Shown here piece after piece: positions 56,799 through 64,000 of a stretch of DNA of 64,000 nt. The position numbers and the translations under genes are program-made. Position 1 is the stretch's first letter; each line of letters opens with the position of its first letter. The DNA lies in the NCBI GenBank assembly GCA_029259535.1, contig JAPHEF010000004.1, forward strand, positions 16,523 through 80,522, written 5' to 3'. The DNA comes from Alkanophaga liquidiphilum. GTDB taxonomy: Archaea > Halobacteriota > Syntropharchaeia > Alkanophagales > B39-G2. Below the pieces are notes generated by a model, which did no database searches, was not told where the DNA came from, and worked only from the letters and a program-made list of their open reading frames with translations.

Positions 56799-57044
56799 CT
56801 ATTTCTTTCTCTGCTCCACCGTAATTATATCACCGACCGCCCGGATGTGCGCAAACGGCACTAAAATGAACTCTCCATCTTTTTTGAAAGCGCTTGTGTC
56901 CAGCTCCACCTCCGGCTTCACCACGAGGTCCGTTAGCATTCCAGTCCTTACGTCTGCAATGATGTTCTTAACACGTCCTATCTCGCTGCCGTCTACATCT
57001 ATGACCTTCATGTCCAGTAACTTTTGCGTGAATATCTTTCGCAT
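56799..57044 (-). CDS. PRC-barrel domain protein
   Basis: An 81-residue single PRC barrel (QKLLDMKVIDVDGSEIGRVK, TGMLTDLVVKPEVELD, ILVPFAHIRAVGDIITVEQ). Archaeal versions are short proteins often linked to RNA processing or cell division. ATG 57044 fits the domain start; the frame is open to 57131. It ends one base from the tRNA-Arg gene and follows the NAD kinase gene by 31 bases on the same strand. Confidence 0.82.
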   Translation of the reverse strand: MRKIFTQKLLDMKVIDVDGSEIGRVKNIIADVRTGMLTDLVVKPEVELDTSAFKKDGEFILVPFAHIRAVGDIITVEQRKK

Positions 57045-57075
57045 GCTTCCTCCTCCATTATTGGATGCATTAACA

Positions 57076-57864
57076 TTATATTCGCAATTTGCTCTTGACC
57101 TTTGAAAAAAAGTTTTCGGCAGTTTTAACAAAAAACGCTGGCTCGCCTTTTGTTATTTCTATTTCTTCGCCGCTTTCGATTTCCCGATAGAGTTGCCCAT
57201 CCATCACGAGTTCTGCATTTTTCTCAAGCAGTTTAAGACGCACCTTGCTGTCAGCGGGCACTACAACGGGACGGGCTGAGAGCGCGAAAGGTGCAAGAGG
57301 CACGATAATACAGGCGTCCACTCTGGGGTCGACGATGGGACCGCCGGCGCTCATTGCATATGCTGTGCTCCCGGTGGGCGTTGCGAAGATGACACCGTCA
57401 GCCCGCAGTCTCTCAAGCTCGCTGTCGTCGACAAAAATTGCGAAATGCAGGATTTTTGCGGGTCTTGCCGTGAGGACGACAGCCTCGTTCATCGCATACG
57501 GCAAACGCTCGCCACCGATGCTCACTGCGAGCCGCTCCCGCCGCTCAACCTCGAAACCTTCCAAGATTTTTAAAACCGTAGCAACAGCATCCTCGGGGGG
57601 TATATCCGCAAGAAAGCCCACGCCGCCCATATTGATGCCAACAACAGGTATTGGCGCCTCTAATGCGTGTAACGTCCTCAGGAGGGTTCCGTCACCCCCC
57701 ATGCATATTATAACATCCACGTCCCCAAGCTGCGCTACGTCCCCCACTCCTTTGATAACTACTTCAACTTCGTCTTTTATTCTGTCCGTTATTTCGTCAA
57801 GCAGTCGTAAATCTTCGCTCTCACCTCTACAGACGATTCCTACCTTCCTCGGCTTTATCACCAT
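57076..57864 (-). CDS. nadK: NAD kinase
   Basis: Phosphorylates NAD to NADP. The key motif ICMGGDGTLLRTLH is at about residues 52-66, followed by VVGINMGGVGFLADI, YAMNEAVVL and the NAD-binding GVIFATPTGSTAYAMSAGGPI. The length (262) is typical for archaea. The start overlaps the stop of the upstream hypothetical gene by one base, so the two are coupled. Confidence 0.93.
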   Translation of the reverse strand: MVIKPRKVGIVCRGESEDLRLLDEITDRIKDEVEVVIKGVGDVAQLGDVDVIICMGGDGTLLRTLHALEAPIPVVGINMGGVGFLADIPPEDAVATVLKILEGFEVERRERLAVSIGGERLPYAMNEAVVLTARPAKILHFAIFVDDSELERLRADGVIFATPTGSTAYAMSAGGPIVDPRVDACIIVPLAPFALSARPVVVPADSKVRLKLLEKNAELVMDGQLYREIESGEEIEITKGEPAFFVKTAENFFSKVKSKLRI

Positions 57865-58466
57865 TACACGAGAACGAATAACTGGGTGCCCTCAGAAAAA
57901 ACTTTATACATCTGTCCGTGCTTCGCAAGCATCTCAAAACTCTGCAGGTCGTCGTCCATAATCCAGATAAGGTTCGCGGGCTCGCAGCGGCTCGCAGCCT
58001 CGTAAACCCACCAAAACATCTGACCGGGACGCAGCAGCCGCGGCTCTATTTTCATGCCTCTGAAATCCAAAATCAGCAGAAAATCGTTTCTTAGCTCGTT
58101 TGCCACATCCTCTAAAGCCCTGAGACATGCCGTCGCCCGCTCGTTCAGCGGCGCACCCTCCGGTATCTCCTCCACCCTCTCAGGAGCAATAATCTTCAGA
58201 AATTCTGTTATCGTGTCAACGGTCCTTTGCTGATAATCTTCTGAAGAAGAACACCCTTTGTAATTTATTATAAGGCATTTAGCTCCCCTACTCCGCATCT
58301 TCATCATTATCCTGTCAATAACTTCGTCAACCATCCCCGCATCCTTGCAGCGAACGCCCATCTTCAAGCGCTGCCTTTCATGCGCATCGCCAAGCTCGAG
58401 CCCCTCCTGCGAAAGCCTCGCATCCAAATCAACCTCTGCCAAGCTCTTCCACTCAATTTCCTCCAT
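57864..58466 (-). CDS. Hypothetical archaeal protein
   Basis: A 200-residue soluble protein with alternating alpha/beta pattern (KCLIINYKGCSSSEDYQQRT, ELRNDFLLILDFRGMKIEPR, NLIWIMDDDLQSFEMLAKHG). Position-specific residues suggest a P-loop-like or ORC/STAND-related fold, but no Walker motif is present. I cannot name it. It is translationally coupled to nadK. Confidence 0.6.
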   Translation of the reverse strand: MEEIEWKSLAEVDLDARLSQEGLELGDAHERQRLKMGVRCKDAGMVDEVIDRIMMKMRSRGAKCLIINYKGCSSSEDYQQRTVDTITEFLKIIAPERVEEIPEGAPLNERATACLRALEDVANELRNDFLLILDFRGMKIEPRLLRPGQMFWWVYEAASRCEPANLIWIMDDDLQSFEMLAKHGQMYKVFSEGTQLFVLV

Positions 58467-58573
58467 ATTACCCCTCCTTTTTCTTCCTTTACCATTTTTA
58501 TTTAAAAATTTGTGGGTGAGGTATGCATCATTTCGGCACGTATCATATTTAGGGCGATGACGAAAAAAGAAAC

Positions 58574-59638
58574 ATGCATACTGGGCTGATGGAGAGCCCC
58601 AGCGTCAAAGAGGCTTTGCTTTACGAGCGTGCCGGCGACGCCGTTCGTTGCGGCGTTTGCGAGAGACGATGCGTGATTTTCGAAGGCGGAAAAGGGGCGT
58701 GTGGCACGAGGATGAACGTCGGCGGCAAGTTGTTTACGCTCGTTTACGGCGACTTAAACGCTTTAGAAAGCCGTCCCATCGAGATAAAGCCTTTTTTCCA
58801 CTTCTGGCCGGGCTCTTCGGCGCTGACGTTCTCGACTTGGAGCTGTAATTTCAAATGTCCGTGGTGTCAGAACTGGCGCCTCAGCAAGACGCCGCCCGAG
58901 CTTTCGAGAGTGAACTTCGTGCCGGCGGAGCGCGTCGTCGAGCTTGCAAGGCGCCACGGCGACCACGGGCTTTGCGTGAGCTTCACCGAGCCTACACTTC
59001 TTTTCGAGTTCTCGCTCGACTGCTTCACGCTCGCAAGACGGCACCGCCTTTACAACACCTTCGTGAGCAACGGATATATGACCGCTGAAGCGCTTAAGCA
59101 GCTGCGAGCTGCGGGGCTTGACGCCATTAAAATAGACGTGAAAGGCGACGCCGAAGTTTACGAGAAGCTCTGCGGCGGCGTCAGTGTCGAAAAGGTCTGG
59201 CGGAACGCAAGAACGGCGAAGCGGCTCGGCATGCACGTTGAAATCGTCAACCTCGTTATAACGGGCGTGAACGACAACGAAGCTTGTTTGCGGGAGATTA
59301 TTGAAAGACATTTGAAGGAACTTGGCGAGCTAACGCCGCTGCATTTCACCCGCTACCATCCTGCTTACAAATTCAATAACCCCACAACAAGCGTCGAAAC
59401 GCTGGAGCGAGCCTGTAAGCTTGCGAAGCGGCTCGGCGTCGCTTACGTTTACATAGGAAACGTCCCCGGACACAAATACGAAAACACCTACTGCCACGAG
59501 TGCGAGCGGCTCCTCATTAAACGTTATTCGTATTCAGTGCTGCGTTATGAAGTCACGAACGAAAAGCGATGCCCGAACTGCGGCGTTGAGGTCCCAATCG
59601 TCGGACATTACGTTAAGAAGTCGCTGAGACTTTTTTAG
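58574..59638 (+). CDS. Radical SAM enzyme of the pyruvate-formate-lyase-activating/AmmeMemoRadiSam type
   Basis: Radical SAM protein with the cluster motif CNFKCPWCQN at about residues 95-104, preceded by an N-terminal Cys pair (CGVCERRCVIFEGGKGACGTR). The barrel continues through VSFTEPTLLFEFS and DAIKIDVKGDAEVYEKLCGG. A C-terminal zinc-like region has CHECERLL and CPNCG. This layout matches the AmrS family, whose usual Memo and AMMECR1 partners are not adjacent here. ATG 58574 or 58589 may be the start. Confidence 0.85.
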   Translation: MHTGLMESPSVKEALLYERAGDAVRCGVCERRCVIFEGGKGACGTRMNVGGKLFTLVYGDLNALESRPIEIKPFFHFWPGSSALTFSTWSCNFKCPWCQNWRLSKTPPELSRVNFVPAERVVELARRHGDHGLCVSFTEPTLLFEFSLDCFTLARRHRLYNTFVSNGYMTAEALKQLRAAGLDAIKIDVKGDAEVYEKLCGGVSVEKVWRNARTAKRLGMHVEIVNLVITGVNDNEACLREIIERHLKELGELTPLHFTRYHPAYKFNNPTTSVETLERACKLAKRLGVAYVYIGNVPGHKYENTYCHECERLLIKRYSYSVLRYEVTNEKRCPNCGVEVPIVGHYVKKSLRLF

Positions 59639-59735
59639 CGAAAGGTGCTAAAAAGGAATTGCGAAGAAATGCAGGACACCCAAAATGAGGGGGCGTGTTT
59701 GCTACGAAGCCGCAAAGGGACTATCGTGGTTAAGG

Positions 59736-59975
59736 TTAAGAATCGTCTTGTATCGGCTCAGCCTCCAGCTGCAGAATCTCCTCCCAGAGTTTCAGCGTCT
59801 CCAGAGCCTCCTCCTCGTCTATGACCTCGATGGCGAAGCCGGCGTGCACAATCACGTATTGTCCGACGGCGACGTCCACGAGCGTGACATTCACGTCCCG
59901 CTTGACGCCGCCGAAATCTACTTTCGCACGGTCGCCGTGAACCTCAAGCACCTTTGCGGGAATCGCTAAGCACAT
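59736..59975 (-). CDS. hypC: Hydrogenase maturation protein HypC
   Basis: Chaperone that carries the Fe(CN)2CO unit with HypD for [NiFe] hydrogenase assembly. The 79-residue product starts with MCLAIPAKVLEV, with the essential Cys2, and contains DFGGVKRDVNVTLV and VGQYVIVHAGFAIEVIDEEEA. ATG 59975 is fixed by Cys2; the frame extends to 60053. No other hyp gene is nearby. It indicates at least one [NiFe] hydrogenase in the organism. Confidence 0.93.
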   Translation of the reverse strand: MCLAIPAKVLEVHGDRAKVDFGGVKRDVNVTLVDVAVGQYVIVHAGFAIEVIDEEEALETLKLWEEILQLEAEPIQDDS

Positions 59976-60061
59976 AGAAGTCGTTTTTATCATGCATCTA
60001 AATATTTTTTGTGAATTGGTGGAGGTGAGCGGGGCGAATAATTGCCCTTGCACAAAGAGCC

Positions 60062-61030
60062 ATGCGGATAACAGGAGTGAAGCTTAAGGAAAGGATGAGC
60101 GTAGATGAGCTCGTCCGTGAATTACGGGGCTGCGCCTTCGGCGCTCGTCGTCTCGCAGTCGCAGTGGACATCTACGAGGAGATGCTGGAGCGAGACGCCG
60201 TGAAATTCTTAGGCTTAGCAGGTGCTCTTGTTCCAGCAGGGCTGCGAGGCGTGATTGCGGGGATGTTGCGGGAGGGCTTTGTGGACGTGCTTGTGACCAC
60301 CGGCGCAAACATAGTGCACGACATCATCGAGGCGCTCGGCGGGCGTCATTACCTCATGACGCTCGATGTTGATAGCATTGACGACAACGCACTCCGCACG
60401 CAAGGCGCAAACCGAATATATGACGTGCTCGTGCGTGACGAGGACTTCGTGCGGCTTGAGGAGTTCGTACGTGGCGTTCTTGAAGAGCTTGCGGCTAATG
60501 GCAGGTTAAAAAAGCCGATTAGTATAAAGGAGCTGCTGACGGCGTTCGGCGAGAGGCTTGACGACGAAAATTCGATTTTGAGGACTGCGGTTGAAAATGG
60601 CGTTCCAGTATTTTGTCCGGCGTTTGCGGACTCCATGCTTGGGCTGCACGCCTCGCTCTTCAGGCAAACGTCGCCGCTCGTCATAGATGCAATTGTGGAC
60701 ATGCACGAGCTCATCAACCTCTGCTACGACGCCAAGCTTGCGGGCGTCATCATCCTTGGCGGCGGCGTTCCCAAAAACTTCATTTTCCAAGCGATGCTGC
60801 TCTCCCCGAAGGGCGGCTACGACTACGTCATCCAAATTACGACGGACACGCCGCACGCCGGTGGGCTCAGTGGCGCTACGCCTGATGAAGCTAAATCCTG
60901 GGGCAAGGTGAAGAGTGGTGCAAAGAGCGTCGTCGTGTATTCTGACGCCACCATCGCTCTGCCCATAATAATAGCTGCTCTTAAAGAGCGAAGACGTAAA
61001 GATGAGCAAAGGGTGTGGAGACATGAGTGA
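60062..61030 (+). CDS. dys: Deoxyhypusine synthase
   Basis: NAD-dependent enzyme that attaches a butylamine group from spermidine to a lysine of archaeal IF5A. The Rossmann-like core shows VDVLVTTGANIVHDIIEALG, and the active-site lysine lies in IILGGGVPKNFIFQAML. QITTDTPHAGGLSGATPDEA follows, then the closing SDATIALPIIIAAL. The length (322) is normal. The next gene starts inside the last codons of this one. It implies a polyamine-making or polyamine-using cell. Confidence 0.94.
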   Translation: MRITGVKLKERMSVDELVRELRGCAFGARRLAVAVDIYEEMLERDAVKFLGLAGALVPAGLRGVIAGMLREGFVDVLVTTGANIVHDIIEALGGRHYLMTLDVDSIDDNALRTQGANRIYDVLVRDEDFVRLEEFVRGVLEELAANGRLKKPISIKELLTAFGERLDDENSILRTAVENGVPVFCPAFADSMLGLHASLFRQTSPLVIDAIVDMHELINLCYDAKLAGVIILGGGVPKNFIFQAMLLSPKGGYDYVIQITTDTPHAGGLSGATPDEAKSWGKVKSGAKSVVVYSDATIALPIIIAALKERRRKDEQRVWRHE

Positions 61031-61433
61031 GGAGCTTTTCGAGCGGGCGAAAAAGTTGTTGGAAGAGCCTGAAAAGACGGTGTCGCAAGTCTTTAAGGCG
61101 GCGGAGGAGACGCTCGGAACCGTCCCTTTCATTTTGGAGGAAATGGCAAGACGCCCCGAGGTCATGGTTCCGGACATCATAGGCGACCTCTTTGCACTGC
61201 GTCCGAAGGCGCTAGATGCGAAGACTGCGGAGTTCGTCGCTCTTGCGGCGGCAGCAGCACTGAGGGCGGAAGGGTGCATCGGCGTGCATATCGATGCCGC
61301 TTTGAAGTGCGGCGCCACTGAGGATGAAATTTTTGACGTTTTAATGATAAGTGGGGTCATGGGCAAGACTGCAGTCCTCACAACCGCTTTGCGAAAATTT
61401 AAGGAGAAAAGAGAAGAAGCTTGTGAGAAATAG
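61023..61433 (+). CDS. Carboxymuconolactone decarboxylase/AhpD-like protein
   Basis: All-helical protein of 136 residues from the CMD/AhpD superfamily. The family motif is EGCIGVHIDAALKCGATEDEI. Only the second of the two redox cysteines of AhpD is present (Cys-x-x-x-His); the resolving partner reads Ala. It may therefore not be a classical disulfide reductase. ATG 61023 overlaps the end of dys by 8 bases. Confidence 0.78.
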   Translation: MSEELFERAKKLLEEPEKTVSQVFKAAEETLGTVPFILEEMARRPEVMVPDIIGDLFALRPKALDAKTAEFVALAAAAALRAEGCIGVHIDAALKCGATEDEIFDVLMISGVMGKTAVLTTALRKFKEKREEACEK

Positions 61434-61455
61434 AGAAGGGGAGCGTGTTGCAGCA

Positions 61456-62430
61456 GTGGCAAAGGAGCGGCTCTCAAGAGATGAGGAGCAACTTTCAAAG
61501 CTTCTAAGAGGGGTAGAGGAGGTAGTAACGGAGGAGGAGCTGCGGGCGGCGTTGGAGGATGCTCGCCGCAGGACCGCTTACGTGGGCTACGAGCCGAGCG
61601 GGAGCATCCACCTTGGACACATGATTACGGCGTTGAAGCTTGCGGAGTTCCAGCGGCTGGGATTTAAGGCGGTCGTGCTGCTTGCCGACCTCCATGCGCA
61701 CCTCAACGAAAAGGGCAGCCTTGAGGTGGTGGGGAAAATAGCCGAGCGCAACAAGGAGTGCTTCCGGGCGCTGCTCGGCAACGTTAAAGTTGTGCTCGGC
61801 TCGTCGTTCCAGCTCAATGCTGATTATATACGGGACGTGCTGCGGCTCGCCACGCTCACGACGCTGAGCCGGGCAAGGCGGAGCATGGACGAGATTTCGA
61901 GGAGCGTGGAGAACCCGAAGGTCTCGCAGATGATATATCCACTGATGCAAGCCATGGACATCGCATATCTCGATGCGGACGTCGCCATTGGCGGGATTGA
62001 CCAGCGCAGGATTCACATGCTCGCACGAGAAAGCTTGCCGAAGCTCGGGTTCAAGGCGCCGGTCTGCGTGCACCTTCCGCTTATCCTCGGGCTCGACGGC
62101 GAGAAAATGTCGTCGTCAAAGGGCAATTTCATCGCCATAGACGACGATGAGGCGACAATCGCAGCTAAAATCAGAAAGGCGGTTTGCCCGCCGAAAGCCA
62201 CCGAGAACAACCCCGTCCTCCAGCTCTACGAGCTTCTAATCTTCCCAGTTTTCGAGACCGTGGAAATCGAAAGGGACGCAAAATACGGCGGCGACGTCTC
62301 CTACGAGAGCTTCCACGAACTCGAAAAAGATTACGTGGAGGGCGAACTGCACCCCCTCGACCTCAAGCTCAACGCCGCAAGATATGTGAATAAGCTAATA
62401 GAGCCCGCGAGGCAGAAACTGAAAAGGTGA
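61456..62430 (+). CDS. tyrS: Tyrosyl-tRNA synthetase, archaeal type
   Basis: Class Ic synthetase. The nucleotide motifs are IHLGH (HIGH) and KMSSSKGN (KMSKS), with YVGYEPSGSIHLGH at the entry to the fold and VAIGGIDQRRIHMLARE in the tyrosine site. It has the short archaeal C-terminus that recognises the C1-G72 pair. GTG 61456 gives a family-like N-terminus behind GGGGAG; GTG 61423 is a longer alternative. Its stop overlaps the GTG of the DUF1638 gene by four bases. Confidence 0.93.
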   Translation: MAKERLSRDEEQLSKLLRGVEEVVTEEELRAALEDARRRTAYVGYEPSGSIHLGHMITALKLAEFQRLGFKAVVLLADLHAHLNEKGSLEVVGKIAERNKECFRALLGNVKVVLGSSFQLNADYIRDVLRLATLTTLSRARRSMDEISRSVENPKVSQMIYPLMQAMDIAYLDADVAIGGIDQRRIHMLARESLPKLGFKAPVCVHLPLILGLDGEKMSSSKGNFIAIDDDEATIAAKIRKAVCPPKATENNPVLQLYELLIFPVFETVEIERDAKYGGDVSYESFHELEKDYVEGELHPLDLKLNAARYVNKLIEPARQKLKR

Positions 62431-63206
62431 CTGTGGTTAAAACCTCGAGCGGCGCCATGATAATAGGGATAGTGATGTGCAGGGTGTTCGAGGAGGAAAT
62501 TGCGCATCTCATCGCCTCTGACCCGGAGGTGAGCACGGTTTACGTGATATGCGATGAAGAATCCAGAGATATAGAAAGGGCGTTAAATGAGCGAGGGGTG
62601 ATGGTGAAAACGGTGTTCAGCGTGTCGGAGTTGCCAACTACAGTAAAATTCGACGGGGACCTCCACTTCGCCATAAAGGTTCTTGAGCTATGGCTCCACA
62701 CGCATAAAAGAAAGCTAAAGAGCGCCGTTTGCCGAGAGATAGGGATTTTAAAACCTCATGTCAATTCCATGCTCGTCATTTACGGTTTATGCGGAAACGC
62801 CCTTCGAGACATTGACGTAGTCGTGAGGAACGAAGAGATTCCAATAATAATGCCGAGAGAGAAGGATGGAGACCTTGTTGATGATTGCGTAGGGATGGTG
62901 CTCGGCGGGAGGGGGGAGTATCTTAAGGAGCTGCGGAAGGAGGCGGGGACGTGGTTCATGCTGCCGACGTTGGCTAAAATGGACCTCAACCTCATAAAAG
63001 GCGTTTTAAAGGCTGTTGGATACACTAGGGTCCTTGCGCTGTATAATGACTTTTGTAGAGAGGACTACTGGCGGGAATGTGAGGAGTTTGCGAGCGCCGT
63101 CGGGCTGAGACTGGAGAGTCGAAAGGAAAACCTCACACTTCTGAAAGATGCCTACGAATACGCAAAAATCGTTACCAGAAGAGGACGTGCCGTTGGGCTG
63201 CCCTAA
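62427..63206 (+). CDS. DUF1638 family protein
   Basis: A 259-residue protein of a family common in methanogens and corrinoid-using anaerobes; its role is not established. It has the DUF1638 blocks IGIVMCRVFEEEIAHLIA, LVIYGLCGNALRDID, IIMPREKDGDLVDDCVGMVL, AGTWFMLPTLAKMDLNLIKG and VLALYNDFCREDYWRECEEF, with the cysteines that suggest metal binding. The GTG at 62427 is coupled to the tyrS stop; ATG 62457 would remove ten residues. Confidence 0.75.
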   Translation: MTVVKTSSGAMIIGIVMCRVFEEEIAHLIASDPEVSTVYVICDEESRDIERALNERGVMVKTVFSVSELPTTVKFDGDLHFAIKVLELWLHTHKRKLKSAVCREIGILKPHVNSMLVIYGLCGNALRDIDVVVRNEEIPIIMPREKDGDLVDDCVGMVLGGRGEYLKELRKEAGTWFMLPTLAKMDLNLIKGVLKAVGYTRVLALYNDFCREDYWRECEEFASAVGLRLESRKENLTLLKDAYEYAKIVTRRGRAVGLP

Positions 63207-63235
63207 GTCCCTGGATAGCGTTCTTTTGTTTGTTC

Positions 63236-64000
63236 CTGACATCCTCACGCCCTAAAGGGCGGAGGTTCCTGCTTCGGAGAGCAGAGGGCAAGTCACCGCC
63301 CGGTTAATGACCCCCGCAGGGAGTCTCTCCCCCTGAGCGAGCCTTATATTTATACAACCTACTGCATCTCTATGGGCTTCCAGCCCACATTTCATGCATT
63401 TAACAGTCTGCCTCTCTTTGTTACGTGTTTTGAGCCGCCGCAGCGTGGGCATTCGCTGCTTGTGCCGCCCCTTTCATCCGCCCTTCTCGTTCTTATTCCG
63501 TATTCTTCCGCCTTCTCGCTTATCCGCTTATATAGATAGCCGGGAGACCAGAAGTTATGAATCATGCATTTGCCCTCGGGTTGAACTTTGCATCATTTTT
63601 ATTCCTCGCAGGTCGCCGCCGCATACCATCTCCGCCACTCCCAGCTCCCAGCATTTCCTGACAAAATCCGCCACTTCCTTGTTTATACTATCTCTAAACC
63701 GCCTCTTCCGCTTCCTGTACAACTTCCTCAGTTTCTTGCTGCTCTTTTTCCCTATCTTCTCCAACTCTTCTTGTGTCCTCGCTATCTGTTTCGTTAGATA
63801 CCACCAGTCCGCAAGCAGCGAGTTCGCCTTATAACCCCATGTTTCCCCTTCTATATTCACCACTATCGGGCATTTCACTCCCAAGTCGACGTATGCCTTT
63901 TTATCTCCAATTGGCTGATGTAGAGGTTTCACCTCTACCGGCTGGTAGCACACCCATCTGTTCGAGAGCTCGTCATAAACTATTTCCAGTCTCCCCTGCT
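63236..64000 (-). pseudogene. Frameshifted IS200/IS605-family tnpB (RNA-guided nuclease) running off the window
   Basis: The minus strand encodes TnpB in at least three frames. The RuvC-I part has AYVDLGVKCPIVV, then LADWWYLTKQIARTQEELEK and VCGGDLRGIK (63555-63953). The middle continues in another frame as MIHNFWSPGYLYKRISEKAE and GTSSECPRCGGSKHVTKRGR. The zinc-ribbon half ends in a third frame with CMKCGLEAHRDAVGCINI (63252-63452). The right end follows with the hairpin CGCCCT/AGGGCG at 63248-63261 and GAGGATGTCAGG. It is a decayed element of a different subtype from the two miniature copies. The N-terminus lies beyond 64000. Confidence 0.7.

Noticed and set aside
1..64000. CRISPR array, rRNA operon or replication origin
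   Set aside because: No regularly spaced repeats, no rRNA sequence and no orc1/cdc6 gene or origin-type repeats were seen on reading through the window.

Overview
The window comes from a strictly anaerobic euryarchaeon that uses tetrahydromethanopterin (H4MPT) and coenzyme F420. The archaeal signature genes are eS1 and eS8 ribosomal proteins, TFB, Gar1, KEOPS Pcc1, archaeal Trm1, PAC2 protein, deoxyhypusine synthase, bifunctional FBP aldolase/phosphatase, the ADH-synthase/dehydroquinate-synthase-II route to aromatics, and sulfide-type Thi4. The C1 and F420 side is shown by methylenetetrahydromethanopterin reductase (Mer), an MfnF-like methanofuran enzyme, a dihydropteroate-synthase-related protein, DUF2117, DUF1638 and an FrhB-like flavoprotein. 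An acyl-CoA dehydrogenase, an ETF beta subunit and an ADP-forming acyl-CoA synthetase alpha subunit suggest acyl-CoA metabolism. A methanogen-related, alkane/fatty-acid-oxidising or Archaeoglobus-like lineage would fit, but no genus can be named from the sequence.

Layout: 1-7.7 kb holds translation, RNA-processing and transcription genes (rps3ae, a beta-CASP nuclease, aspS, gar1, a short tfb) and an acyl-CoA synthetase subunit. 7.8-9.6 kb is an AT-richer stretch with a membrane glycosyltransferase and a gene-poor region. 9.6-14.8 kb carries cofactor-linked archaeal genes (AIR-synthase-like, DUF2117, DHPS-related, DUF99) and pcc1. 14.9-22.6 kb has leuS, PAC2, nadX, a phosphoesterase, trm1 and mfnF. 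22.6-24.1 kb holds a membrane protein and a LEA14-like gene separated by a miniature insertion element. 24.1-28.5 kb has a wHTH/FrhB pair, sua5, a Zn-ribbon gene, two decayed genes and a methyltransferase.

28.5-33.4 kb is the most unusual part. It holds a KaiC/GvpD-like double-RecA ATPase, two tiny overlapping convergent genes, an AAA+ ATPase, and three tandem genes that share one small helical domain. The third of these genes is mer itself, with the helical domain fused to its N-terminus. A beta-type small domain is also shared between a gene on each side of the AAA+ ATPase. I could not assign this cluster to any described system.

33.5-46 kb is ordinary metabolism and translation (pheT, PIN nuclease, TatD, aminotransferase, tRNA-Thr, thi4, two aromatic-pathway enzymes, rps8e, fbp). 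46-47.3 kb has an etfB without an adjacent etfA and a decayed 2TM-domain gene. 47.3-56.7 kb carries rad50, a PotD-like binding protein directly followed by a Cache-type histidine kinase, pdxT, and a phosphohexomutase/acyl-CoA dehydrogenase/isochorismatase run. 56.7-63.2 kb has tRNA-Arg, PRC-barrel, NAD kinase, a radical SAM enzyme, hypC, dys, tyrS and DUF1638. The window ends inside a frameshifted IS200/IS605-type tnpB.

Mobile DNA is modest: two ~240-bp hairpin-ended miniature elements in opposite orientation about 20 kb apart, one decayed tnpB, and a structured segment before pheT that may be another relic. I saw no CRISPR array, rRNA gene or replication origin.
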